Positions 16,502 through 23,153 of a stretch of 38,193 nt of DNA are shown in pieces (the stretch's first letter is position 1; every line of letters begins with the position of its first letter). The stretch is from Candidatus Peribacteraceae bacterium (GTDB taxonomy: Bacteria; Patescibacteriota; Gracilibacteria; Peribacterales; Peribacteraceae): NCBI GenBank assembly GCA_030750465.1, contig JASMHZ010000011.1, forward strand, positions 1 to 38,193. Direction: 5' to 3'. Position numbers and translations under genes: made by a program. The notes under the pieces are model-generated. The model was given only the letters and a program-made list of their open reading frames with translations. It searched no databases and had not been told where the DNA came from.

Positions 16502-17930
16502 AACAAGTGTTTTAACTGGCTCGAATAAAGATCTTTGGTTGGAAATCCTAAAGAAAATACAACCACAGGTACAGCGGGGTCAGTTTGTAACTTGGTTCAG
16601 AGATACGACTGTTTTGGGAAGAGATGGAGGAAAATTGATTGTTGGCTTGCCGATTCCAATGGGGCTGAATTGGCATATCGAGCATTACAAAGGGAAAACT
16701 TTGGTTGCTGCACAGGAGTGCGATTCTACAATCGAGCAGATCGTTTACAGAGTAGATGTAGGGCTAAAAGACAATCCAGAAAGGTCGATTGATTTACTTA
16801 TTCAATTTCCGGAAGATAAAAAGAGGAAGCTTCCCGGCAAACAGGAAGTAAAAATGGCAGAAGGGATTATAAGCAAGATACTCAGCCCTCGTTATACGAT
16901 AGATAACTTTATAGTAGGAGAGTCGAATCGTCTTGCACACGCAGCATGTCAGGCGGTATCCAATCAACCTGGTGGTAAATACAATCCGTTATTCTTGTAC
17001 GGGGGAGTGGGACTTGGAAAGACTCATTTGCTTCAGGCGACGGGGAATTCAATCTTGAAGCATATGCCAAAGGCTACTGTTGTTTATACAACTAGCGAAG
17101 ATTTCACGAATGAAGTAGTGGAAGCCATACGAATGCAAAAGATGGAAAAAGTTCGTGGCCGTTACCGCAAAGTTGATGTTCTGATAATTGATGATGTTCA
17201 ATTTCTTGCAAACAAAGAGCGAACTCAGGAGGAATTTTTCCACACATTCAATACTCTTTACGAGGAGCACAAACAGATAATTATTTCGGCTGACCGCCCT
17301 CCGCAAGAACTTGATCTGGAAGATAGATTAGTTTCCAGATTCGAGAGGGGAATGATAGCGGACGTAAGCAAACCGGATTACGAGACGCGCCTTGCAATCT
17401 TGGTCGAGAAAGCCAAGGAGTATGAGTTGTTTATTGAAATGAATGTTCTCCAATTTATCGCGGAACATACGACCAATAGTGTCAGAGAACTTGAAGGAAT
17501 ACTAATGCAGGCAGTTGCACTTTATGAGCTTGAACAGCGCATGCCTACCATTCAATCAATAGCTCAAATAATGAAGAAGCTTAATAAAGATCCACATTTG
17601 GAAGAGCAAGACACTGGGTTCGAAAAGAAGGAGAAAAGGCGTCCTACTTTCCAGGAAGTAATCGAAGCTGTCAGTCGTTACTATTCAGTATCAGTTCAGG
17701 ACATGATCGGACCGAAGAGAAATCGCGACATACTTTTGCCCCGCCAGATTGCAATGTTGCTTGGAAAGAAGTATTTGAATATGAGCTATGTTGGAATCGG
17801 AGAAGTCTTCTCTAGCCGAGATCACACTACGGTAATGAATGCAGTATCCAAGATCGAAAAGAAGCTCCTAAACGATGCTCAACTCCTCAGAGAAGTCAGA
17901 GCTATTGAGGAGGAGGTGGGAGTTGTTTGA
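16467..17930 (+). CDS. dnaA: Chromosomal replication initiator DnaA
   Basis: AAA+ ATPase that opens the replication origin. The start chosen is ATG 16467 (487 residues, MTSSVSLPAKAETSVL); longer frames run into rseP. Domain I is LWLEILKKIQPQVQRGQFVTWF, domain II is short, domain III has the Walker A GGVGLGKT (179-186), Walker B IIDD (240-243) and the sensor/box VII region SRFERGMIADV. Domain IV contains the DnaA signature SSRDHTTVMNAVSKI (449-463) that reads DnaA boxes. It is unusual in lying after rseP rather than next to dnaN. The gene ends in TGA, confirming that TGA is a stop here. Confidence 0.97.
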   Translation: MTSSVSLPAKAETSVLTGSNKDLWLEILKKIQPQVQRGQFVTWFRDTTVLGRDGGKLIVGLPIPMGLNWHIEHYKGKTLVAAQECDSTIEQIVYRVDVGLKDNPERSIDLLIQFPEDKKRKLPGKQEVKMAEGIISKILSPRYTIDNFIVGESNRLAHAACQAVSNQPGGKYNPLFLYGGVGLGKTHLLQATGNSILKHMPKATVVYTTSEDFTNEVVEAIRMQKMEKVRGRYRKVDVLIIDDVQFLANKERTQEEFFHTFNTLYEEHKQIIISADRPPQELDLEDRLVSRFERGMIADVSKPDYETRLAILVEKAKEYELFIEMNVLQFIAEHTTNSVRELEGILMQAVALYELEQRMPTIQSIAQIMKKLNKDPHLEEQDTGFEKKEKRRPTFQEVIEAVSRYYSVSVQDMIGPKRNRDILLPRQIAMLLGKKYLNMSYVGIGEVFSSRDHTTVMNAVSKIEKKLLNDAQLLREVRAIEEEVGVV

Positions 17931-17934
17931 TGAG

Positions 17935-18048
17935 GAAGCAGAAGAAACAAAGGAAACAGAGGAACCAGAGGATTTGTTGTCAAAAGATTCAGGAAGCGGA
18001 GATATTGTAGCCCTCTGTTTCTTCTGATTCTTCTGTTTCCTCTGTTTC
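17935..18048. repeat. Inverted arrays of a GAAACAGAG 9-mer after dnaA
   Basis: Four 9-bp units (GAAGCAGAA, GAAACAAAG, GAAACAGAG, GAACCAGAG; 17935-17970) are mirrored by four in reverse complement (18013-18048). The arms match at 29 of 36 positions and would form a long imperfect hairpin with a 42-nt loop. It starts 4 nt after the dnaA stop and ends 8 nt before the leader-peptide promoter, so it may terminate dnaA transcripts. The same 9-mer is tandemly repeated inside infB (27820-27864). Confidence 0.7.
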
Positions 18049-18056
18049 TTTCATGA

Positions 18057-18062
18057 TATGAT
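18057..18062 (+). promoter_or_regulatory. Extended -10 of the thr leader transcript
   Basis: TGA-TATGAT, with the hexamer 7 nt before the ATG at 18070. This is the same geometry as at seven other genes in the window, and it would start the transcript at or beside the leader-peptide start codon. Confidence 0.55.
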
Positions 18063-18069
18063 GGGCCTG

Positions 18070-18117
18070 ATGCAAAAGTCCGTTACAGCAACAACTACCA
18101 CTACAACAACCTTCTAG
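18070..18117 (+). CDS. Threonine-rich leader peptide of the thrS attenuator
   Basis: A 15-codon frame, MQKSVTATTTTTTTF then TAG, with eight Thr codons, seven of them consecutive (18091-18111, mixing ACA, ACT and ACC). In-frame ATGs at 18058 and 18061 could extend it, but the -10 box at 18057-18062 would make 18070 the first base. Its stop codon touches the antiterminator segment, and threonyl-tRNA synthetase follows. By analogy with enterobacterial leader peptides such as ThrL, ribosome stalling at Thr codons when charged tRNA-Thr is scarce would choose the RNA fold. The peptide itself needs no function. Confidence 0.8.
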   Translation: MQKSVTATTTTTTTF

Positions 18118-18152
18118 GAAGGGGACTCCTGCATACTTAAATACTCTTATAT

Positions 18153-18187
18153 CGCCCCTTCCAATAGCGAAGGGCGTTTATTCTATT
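18153..18187 (+). terminator. Intrinsic terminator of the thr attenuator
   Basis: The stem CGCCC(C)TTC / GAAGGGCG (8 bp, one bulged C, 7-nt loop) is followed by the U-rich tract TTTATTCTATT. Confidence 0.75.
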
Positions 18188-18217
18188 ACCATGAGACTAT
18201 TAGCGTTTCACTTAAGG

Positions 18218-18318
18218 CCCCTCACCCAACCCCTGCCTGTCCGGCAGGCAGGCTCTCCCCCTTCTCCCTCCTTCGCTCCTTCGAAGCTTCGGAAGGGCAG
18301 GAAGGAGGAGAGGGGAAT
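18218..18318. repeat. GC-rich palindromic element between attenuator and thrS
   Basis: About 100 nt with CCTGCCTG-TCCGG-CAGGCAGG (8-bp arms) and a second, larger imperfect hairpin CTCCTTCG...CGGAAGG...AAGGAG. The edges (CCCCTCACCC... and ...GAGAGGGGAA) are also complementary. It looks like a small non-coding repeat inserted in the thrS leader; similar sequences are common in candidate-phyla genomes. Confidence 0.6.
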
Positions 18319-18332
18319 ATGGTCATCTTCTT

Positions 18333-18338
18333 TATAAT
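18333..18338 (+). promoter_or_regulatory. Possible second thrS promoter (-10)
   Basis: A perfect TATAAT lies 18 nt before the thrS ATG, after the palindromic element. It has no good -35. If active it would bypass the attenuator. Confidence 0.4.
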
Positions 18339-18356
18339 TTGGTACTCTTCTCTCAT

Positions 18357-20150
18357 ATGGCAAAGGAAATGGATCCAGATCTCTACAATCTCCGCCACTC
18401 CTGCTCGCATGTTCTTGCGCAGGCTGTTATGAATCTATGGCCGGATACAAAGATTTCCATTGGTCCTCCAATAGATTACGGGTGTTATTACGACTTTCAG
18501 TTCAAGGAGCCGATTACAGATGAGGATTTTAAGAAAATTGAGAAGGAAATGCGGTCGATAATCAACAAAGGACAGAAGTTCGAGGAAGAGAAGATGTCTT
18601 CTGACGATTCGATTAAGTTTTGGAAGAAGATGAAGCAGCCATTTAAGGTTGAGCTGGTTGAAGACCTCAAAAAGGATGGAGAGATGCAAGTTACTCACTA
18701 CAAAAATGTTGATGCAAAGGGTGCGGAGACTTTCGTGGACCTTTGCGCGGGCGGACACAAGGAAGATGCATCGGAAATTCCTGCTGACGGATTCAAAATC
18801 ATGTCTCTTGCAGGAGCTTATTGGCGGGGGGATGAAAAAAATCAGCAATTAACTCGTATTTATGTAGCTGTATATCCTTCAAAAGATGAATTGCAAGCTT
18901 ACATAACTATGATGGAAGAAGCTAAGAAGAGAGATCATAGAAAACTAGGAAAAGAATTGGATTTATTTACTTTTAGCGACATGGTTGGGCCGGGCTTACC
19001 TCTTTGGACCCCGAAAGGAACTGTAATTTGTGATGAGCTGGAGAAACTTGCCAAGGAAATGGAGGATAATGATGATTATGTACGCGTCAGAACCCCTCAT
19101 ATTGCCAAAGGCAAACTTTATGAACAAACAGGACACCTCGCGCATTACAAAGAGGCAATGTTTCCTCCAATGGAAATTGATGGTGAGGAAACTTATTACT
19201 TAAAACCGATGAATTGTCCGCATCATCATGAGATTTTTGCTTCACAACCAAGAAGTTACAGAGATCTTCCTATTCGAATGGCTGAATATGGACATTGTTA
19301 CAGGTACGAAGACTCAGGAGCATTGTTTGGTTTGATGAGAGTCAGATCACTTTCAATGAATGATGCACATATGTACTGCACAGAGGAGCAATTTGAGGAT
19401 GAGTTTATGGCGGTTACAAAAATGTACCTTAAATATTTCGAAATATTCGGAATTGATAAGTATAAAATGAGATTTTCACTGCACGGCAAAGATGGATTGG
19501 GTGAAAAGTATGTTAATGAGCCGGAACTTTGGATAAAGACCGAAGAAATGGTCAGAAATGTTATGAAAAAGTCAGGTTGTGAGTTTGAAGAAGTACCTGA
19601 TGAAGCAGCTTTTTATGGTCCGAAGATAGATATAGAAGTTTGGAGTGCGATAGGAAGAGAATTTTCTATTGCGACGAACCAAATTGACTTCGATGTTCCG
19701 GGAAAGATGGGACTTAAGTACATAGATAAGGATGGATCGGAAAAAACTCCTTTATGCATACACCGCGCACCGCTTGGAACGCACGAACGAACTATAGGAT
19801 TTCTGATAGAGCACTTCGCAGGTCTTTTCCCGTTATGGCTTGCGCCGGTTCAGATGGGAGTTTTGCCTGTTGCAGAACCTCACATCAAATATGCTCAGGA
19901 AGTCATTCAAAAACTTAAAAAGCAGGGACTTCGTCCGCAATACATGGACCCTGCTGATTCGTTGGGCAAGAGAATTAGAGAAGGTGAGAAGCAAAAGTAT
20001 CCTTATCTCTTGGTTTTGGGGGAGAAAGAAGTCTCGGGCAACTCAGTTGCCTTAAGGAATGTAAAGACGAAGGAGCAGGTAGAGGTTCCGTTAGACGAGT
20101 TTATAAAGAGGGCAGTTGAAGATGTGAAAGAAAGAAGACTCTATACTTAA
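18357..20150 (+). CDS. thrS: Threonyl-tRNA synthetase lacking the TGS domain
   Basis: Class II synthetase charging tRNA-Thr. Start 18357 (MAKEMDPDLYNLRHSCSH, 597 residues) is preferred to the TTG at 18339. The protein begins directly with the editing domain (HSCSH 14-18; CAGGH 130-134), so the N-terminal TGS domain of about 60 residues found in E. coli ThrRS is absent. The catalytic core has MNCPHH (zinc ligand Cys287), motif 2 RYEDSGALFGLMRVRSLSMNDAH (zinc ligand His338) and motif 3 with CIHRAPLGTHERTIGFLIEH, followed by the anticodon-binding domain (VLPVAEPHIKYAQEV...). Expression is probably set by the attenuator upstream. It lies 8 nt before the lgt-like gene. Confidence 0.96.
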   Translation: MAKEMDPDLYNLRHSCSHVLAQAVMNLWPDTKISIGPPIDYGCYYDFQFKEPITDEDFKKIEKEMRSIINKGQKFEEEKMSSDDSIKFWKKMKQPFKVELVEDLKKDGEMQVTHYKNVDAKGAETFVDLCAGGHKEDASEIPADGFKIMSLAGAYWRGDEKNQQLTRIYVAVYPSKDELQAYITMMEEAKKRDHRKLGKELDLFTFSDMVGPGLPLWTPKGTVICDELEKLAKEMEDNDDYVRVRTPHIAKGKLYEQTGHLAHYKEAMFPPMEIDGEETYYLKPMNCPHHHEIFASQPRSYRDLPIRMAEYGHCYRYEDSGALFGLMRVRSLSMNDAHMYCTEEQFEDEFMAVTKMYLKYFEIFGIDKYKMRFSLHGKDGLGEKYVNEPELWIKTEEMVRNVMKKSGCEFEEVPDEAAFYGPKIDIEVWSAIGREFSIATNQIDFDVPGKMGLKYIDKDGSEKTPLCIHRAPLGTHERTIGFLIEHFAGLFPLWLAPVQMGVLPVAEPHIKYAQEVIQKLKKQGLRPQYMDPADSLGKRIREGEKQKYPYLLVLGEKEVSGNSVALRNVKTKEQVEVPLDEFIKRAVEDVKERRLYT

Positions 20151-20158
20151 ATAATCTT

Positions 20159-21082
20159 ATGTTTGAAGCTTTCATGATCGGTCCCTTCATGATCTGGATG
20201 AGAGTAGTATTCCTGCTTCTGGGAGTATGGCTGGGTACTGAATTTTTTCTGCGTCTGACTGCCAGTGCAAATCTTTCTATTCAAAACTTCAAGGATAATT
20301 CACTCAGATACCTAATTGCGTTTATAGTTGGAGCCAGACTCATTGCAATTGTCTCTGAATATCGTATTTATTTAAGAGATCCTCTAAGGATTTTTATATT
20401 TTGGGATGGGGGATTTAGTTTTTTGGGTGGAGCTATGGGCATTGCTGTGGTTCTATACATTGCAACCAGGACTCAGAGAGCTACGTTTCTTCAGTGGCTG
20501 GACGTGTTGCTTCCGGCTACAACTTTTGGATTGGTATTCGATTGGATTGGAAAATATTTATCCGGACATTCGTATGGAAAACCAACGGATCTTATTTGGG
20601 GAGTTTCTTACGATACAATCGGAGTAAGATATACAGTTCCAATTCATCCGGTTCAGATCTATTACGCTCTCTTCTTTCTTATACTGACGTTTTTTCTTCT
20701 GATTGTGCGCAAGTATCACAAGCGAGCGGGATCAGAAACTCTGGCAGGCATTCTGGTTGCCAGTGGATTCACTTTTATATTCGAATACTTCAGGGGGGAT
20801 TTTTCTATCCCAGTGTTCGCAACGCAGCTAGATTTTGTCGTTTTGATTGCCTTGTTTATAAGTCTTGGAATTTTTGCCGCAGTCGAGCTTAAGCTTTCCA
20901 GAATTGGATTAATTTCATACGAGATTTGCCTTTTAGCGATCTTCGGTGGATATCTGATACTCAGGTCTGTAGTCACTTTGCCTACATTTGAGCTTAGATT
21001 CAGCCAATTCCTGGCAATACTGGCAGTGCTTGCAACGGTAGTGTATGTGTTGGTTCATAGGAGGAAGTATCCGCACTTATAA
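20159..21082 (+). CDS. lgt: Lgt-family membrane protein with altered active-site residues
   Basis: Resembles prolipoprotein diacylglyceryl transferase, the membrane enzyme that moves diacylglycerol from phosphatidylglycerol to lipoprotein cysteines. About seven membrane helices in 307 residues, with family blocks WDGGFSFLGGAMG (82-94), FDWIGKYLSGHSYGKPTDLIWGV (127-149), HPVQIYYA (163-170) and FIFEYFRGD (207-214). Set against E. coli numbering, His103 corresponds to Leu89, Arg143 to Trp129, Asn146 to Lys132 and Glu151 to His137, whereas Arg239 is kept as Arg212. So the fold is recognisable but several residues considered important are lost. Activity may be changed or absent. Co-transcription with thrS is likely from the 8-nt gap. 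Confidence 0.8.
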   Translation: MFEAFMIGPFMIWMRVVFLLLGVWLGTEFFLRLTASANLSIQNFKDNSLRYLIAFIVGARLIAIVSEYRIYLRDPLRIFIFWDGGFSFLGGAMGIAVVLYIATRTQRATFLQWLDVLLPATTFGLVFDWIGKYLSGHSYGKPTDLIWGVSYDTIGVRYTVPIHPVQIYYALFFLILTFFLLIVRKYHKRAGSETLAGILVASGFTFIFEYFRGDFSIPVFATQLDFVVLIALFISLGIFAAVELKLSRIGLISYEICLLAIFGGYLILRSVVTLPTFELRFSQFLAILAVLATVVYVLVHRRKYPHL

Positions 21083-21084
21083 CA

Positions 21085-21195
21085 ATCAACACGTCCACCT
21101 GCGGTGGACTATCAACCATCAACACGCTTCGCTTTCAACAATTCATTGTTGAAAGGGCACGAAGTGTCCGTGTCGATTGTCGATTGTTGATTGTT
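21085..21195. repeat. Period-7 repeat arms enclosing a GC palindrome
   Basis: Units of the type ATCAACA/ATCAACC on the left are mirrored by TGTCGAT, TGTCGAT, TGTTGAT on the right (from 21171). Inside are GTCCACC-TGC-GGTGGAC (21093-21109) and a second hairpin CTTTCAACAA...TTGTTGAAAG. The 20-mer at 21171-21190 recurs exactly at 32740-32759. Confidence 0.7.
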
Positions 21196-21228
21196 ATTTT
21201 GGTGGTTGTATTAGCGATCCTCAAATAC

Positions 21229-21234
21229 TATACT
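21229..21234 (+). promoter_or_regulatory. -10 box, leaderless-type, for the small membrane operon
   Basis: TATACT ends 6 nt before the ATG at 21241. Confidence 0.5.
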
Positions 21235-21240
21235 TTTTAC

Positions 21241-21618
21241 ATGCAAAATCTACTCGCCTCCATAATGCCGGTTCTTCAGCCCTGGCTAATTTTATTCGCA
21301 GATAATCCCATGCTTCGAATCGGACAAGTTGTTCTGATAGTTGTGGGGCTACTTCTGATATTTATCGTTTTTTATACGACAAGAGATATCATTCTACGAA
21401 CCCACTCATTTATTTATATGCTTTTATGCATTTTGCTTGTGGCAATTTTCCCGTTAGTAGGGTTCTTGCTTTATATCCTAATTCGTCCTGCAAGAACTGT
21501 TAAACAAAGGGATCTGGATAAGATGATGCAGACGATTTTGGAAGGGGTAGCCGAGAAGCAAGTCCAGAAAAAAGCACCAAAGAAGAAAATAGTAAAAGTA
21601 AAGAATCAGCAAGCATGA
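21241..21618 (+). CDS. Small membrane protein with basic tail, unknown
   Basis: 125 residues from the ATG at 21241, chosen because a TATACT box lies 6 nt upstream (a longer frame from 21184 runs through the repeat). Two to three membrane helices (about 2-20, 28-47 and 56-81) are followed by a cytoplasmic, Lys-rich tail ending KKKIVKVKNQQA. No family recognised. The stop overlaps the next gene's start by 4 nt (ATGA), so the pair is translated as an operon. Confidence 0.75.
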   Translation: MQNLLASIMPVLQPWLILFADNPMLRIGQVVLIVVGLLLIFIVFYTTRDIILRTHSFIYMLLCILLVAIFPLVGFLLYILIRPARTVKQRDLDKMMQTILEGVAEKQVQKKAPKKKIVKVKNQQA

Positions 21619-22022
21619 AACAATTAGTTACCTACCTCCTTTGGCCTAACAATCCAGTCATTCCATATGGAAGCCCTAAACTGACTATGTTTTTGCTTTT
21701 GGCATTCGGATTAATTGTAGTTTCGTTTACGCTTCGAATGTGGAGGAAAAAACTCGATAATCAAGTCACAAAAAAACTTAGTAGGTCATGGCCGGGAGCT
21801 TGCCTTTGGTTTGGAATAGCGGCTCTAGTTTTGACTGTAGCGAGAGCGGAACAGATCAGTTATGTTTCTATGCGACTATGGTGGGTGGTGTGGTTGATTG
21901 GATGGGTTGTTTATGTATTTTTTCAAATAAAGATGTTCAAGTTGAAGTACTACAAGAAATTGCCTTCGGAAACAGTTAATGATCCAAGAAAAAAGTATTT
22001 GCCTAGGCGAAAGAAAAGATAA
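21615..22022 (+). CDS. Small membrane protein, unknown
   Basis: 135 residues with three likely membrane helices (about 23-41, 62-80, 87-105) and a strongly basic C-terminus (NDPRKKYLPRRKKR). It begins MKQLVTYLLWPNNPVIPYGSPKLT. The 4-nt overlap with the gene before it and the shared topology suggest the two products act together, but no function can be named. Confidence 0.75.
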   Translation: MKQLVTYLLWPNNPVIPYGSPKLTMFLLLAFGLIVVSFTLRMWRKKLDNQVTKKLSRSWPGACLWFGIAALVLTVARAEQISYVSMRLWWVVWLIGWVVYVFFQIKMFKLKYYKKLPSETVNDPRKKYLPRRKKR

Positions 22023-22083
22023 AACACTTGATCCAAAACAAAAATAGAAGTTTAATAGGGCGAACAACGTACCCCTCGCCATC

Positions 22084-22995
22084 ATGCGCAGTCTAACGTA
22101 CAAAGGCATCACATGGTTGGATGATCCGAATCCACAGGAGAAGGATCTTCTAGAGTTGCAAAAAAAATTCGATTTTCATGAATTGGATATTGAGGATTGT
22201 TTAAGTGAGCACGAAAGACCGAAAGTTGAGGAGTATGACGAATATCTCTTTTTGGTTTTTCATATTCCTTATCTAAACAAGCGAACAGGACGCATGGTTA
22301 AGGAGGAAGTGAATATATTCTTGGGTCAAGATTTCTTCGTAACTCTGCATCGGGGCAAAATTGCAGTTTTGGATACGCTATGGAGGGAACTTAAAGAATC
22401 CGAAGACAAAAGATCTGAATACATGGAGCATGGAACAGGGTTCTTTTTGTATGAGTTAATGAATCATTTCTTCGAAGGCATTTTTCCTATGGTTGATACG
22501 ATAACCAAAGAGATTAGAAGGATGGAAGAAGAATTATTTGAGCAGGAAGAGCAGGTGGACATACTCAGAGACATTATGACTCTTAAAAGGAACATAATTA
22601 CCATGCGCTCTATCCTGTTGCCGCAAAGAACTTTGATAGGTGCATTGGAGCACAAAAATCGAAAGTTTGTTTCAAAGGAACTATCCCTCTATTTTGATGA
22701 CATACTTGATGCAATTGAAAGGCAATGGTCGCTTTTGGATACAGCCAAAGAAATGGTCGATTCTCTTCAGGATACTCATGAATCATGGTTGACTCATAAG
22801 ACGAATGCTATTGTAAGAATACTAACCGTATTTTCCGTAACGATGCTGCCGCTAACGTTTTTGACGGGATTATTTGGAATGAATGTGCTTTTGCCTTATC
22901 AACAGCATCCTCTGGCGTTTACAGGTTTGATTGTTGGCATGATTCTAATCCTTTCTGGTTTGTTGGGGTATTTCGCGAAGAAAGGGTGGTTATAG
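22084..22995 (+). CDS. corA: CorA-type magnesium transporter
   Basis: Pentameric inner-membrane channel for Mg2+ (also Co2+/Ni2+ in relatives). The 303-residue protein has the large N-terminal cytoplasmic domain (SLTYKGITWLDDPNPQEKDLLELQKKF, DIEDCLSEHERPKVEEYDEYLFLVFHIP), the long stalk helix, and two C-terminal membrane helices. The signature GMN is at 265-267 in LTGLFGMNV. It ends in a basic cytoplasmic tail (KKGWL). Length is typical. The leader is C/T-rich without a Shine-Dalgarno. No M-box riboswitch was seen in the 61-nt gap before it. Confidence 0.95.
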   Translation: MRSLTYKGITWLDDPNPQEKDLLELQKKFDFHELDIEDCLSEHERPKVEEYDEYLFLVFHIPYLNKRTGRMVKEEVNIFLGQDFFVTLHRGKIAVLDTLWRELKESEDKRSEYMEHGTGFFLYELMNHFFEGIFPMVDTITKEIRRMEEELFEQEEQVDILRDIMTLKRNIITMRSILLPQRTLIGALEHKNRKFVSKELSLYFDDILDAIERQWSLLDTAKEMVDSLQDTHESWLTHKTNAIVRILTVFSVTMLPLTFLTGLFGMNVLLPYQQHPLAFTGLIVGMILILSGLLGYFAKKGWL

Positions 22996-23080
22996 CTCAT
23001 AGCTTTTAGCTTGGTTAGCTTCTATTGGTGCTACTTATAGTTTATAGATGACGAAAGCTAATGAAGCTATAAGCTAATAA
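22993..23080. repeat. Period-7 inverted repeat after corA
   Basis: TAGCTCA, TAGCTTT, TAGCTTG, GTTAGCT begin at the corA stop codon (22993). A mirrored set AAGCTAA, TGAAGCT, ATAAGCT, AATAATT follows at about 23055-23082. Probably a terminator-like hairpin. Confidence 0.65.
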
Positions 23081-23115
23081 TTAGTGCGTGTATCCAATAT
23101 GTGCGCAAGACAATC

Positions 23116-23144
23116 TTGACACTAACTTCTGAAGCGAGGACAAT
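23116..23144 (+). promoter_or_regulatory. Promoter of the LPSSG membrane protein
   Basis: TTGACA (23116-23121), a 17-nt spacer and GACAAT (23139-23144), 9 nt before the ATG. This is the clearest complete -35/-10 pair in the window. Confidence 0.6.
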
Positions 23145-23153
23145 CCCCCTCCT

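Larger units (their letters stand above)
18070..18187 (+). promoter_or_regulatory. Threonine transcription attenuator upstream of thrS
   Basis: Four segments with competing pairings. Segment 1 ATGCA-aa-AGTCC (18070-18081, inside the leader frame) pairs with segment 2 GGACT-cc-TGCAT (18123-18134). Segment 2' GGAAGGGG (18117-18124) pairs with segment 3 CCCCTTCC (18155-18162). Segment 3 CGCCCCTTC (18153-18161) pairs with segment 4 GAAGGGCG (18169-18176) to form a terminator. A ribosome stalled on the Thr codons masks segment 1 and frees 2 to pair with 3, giving read-through. A ribosome reaching the stop covers 18117-18130, and the terminator forms. The pairings are seen; the mechanism is inferred from known amino-acid attenuators. 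Confidence 0.8.

Noticed and set aside
17935-18048. CRISPR-like array
   Set aside because: The units are contiguous 9-mers without spacers, arranged as an inverted pair.
15186-18060. Replication origin near dnaA
   Set aside because: Only one consensus and one near-consensus DnaA box were seen, with no cluster or clear AT-rich unwinding element. The origin may be elsewhere.
18188-18356. T-box riboswitch for thrS
   Set aside because: No T-box sequence or specifier-loop architecture is present; the leader-peptide attenuator and an inserted palindrome account for the region.
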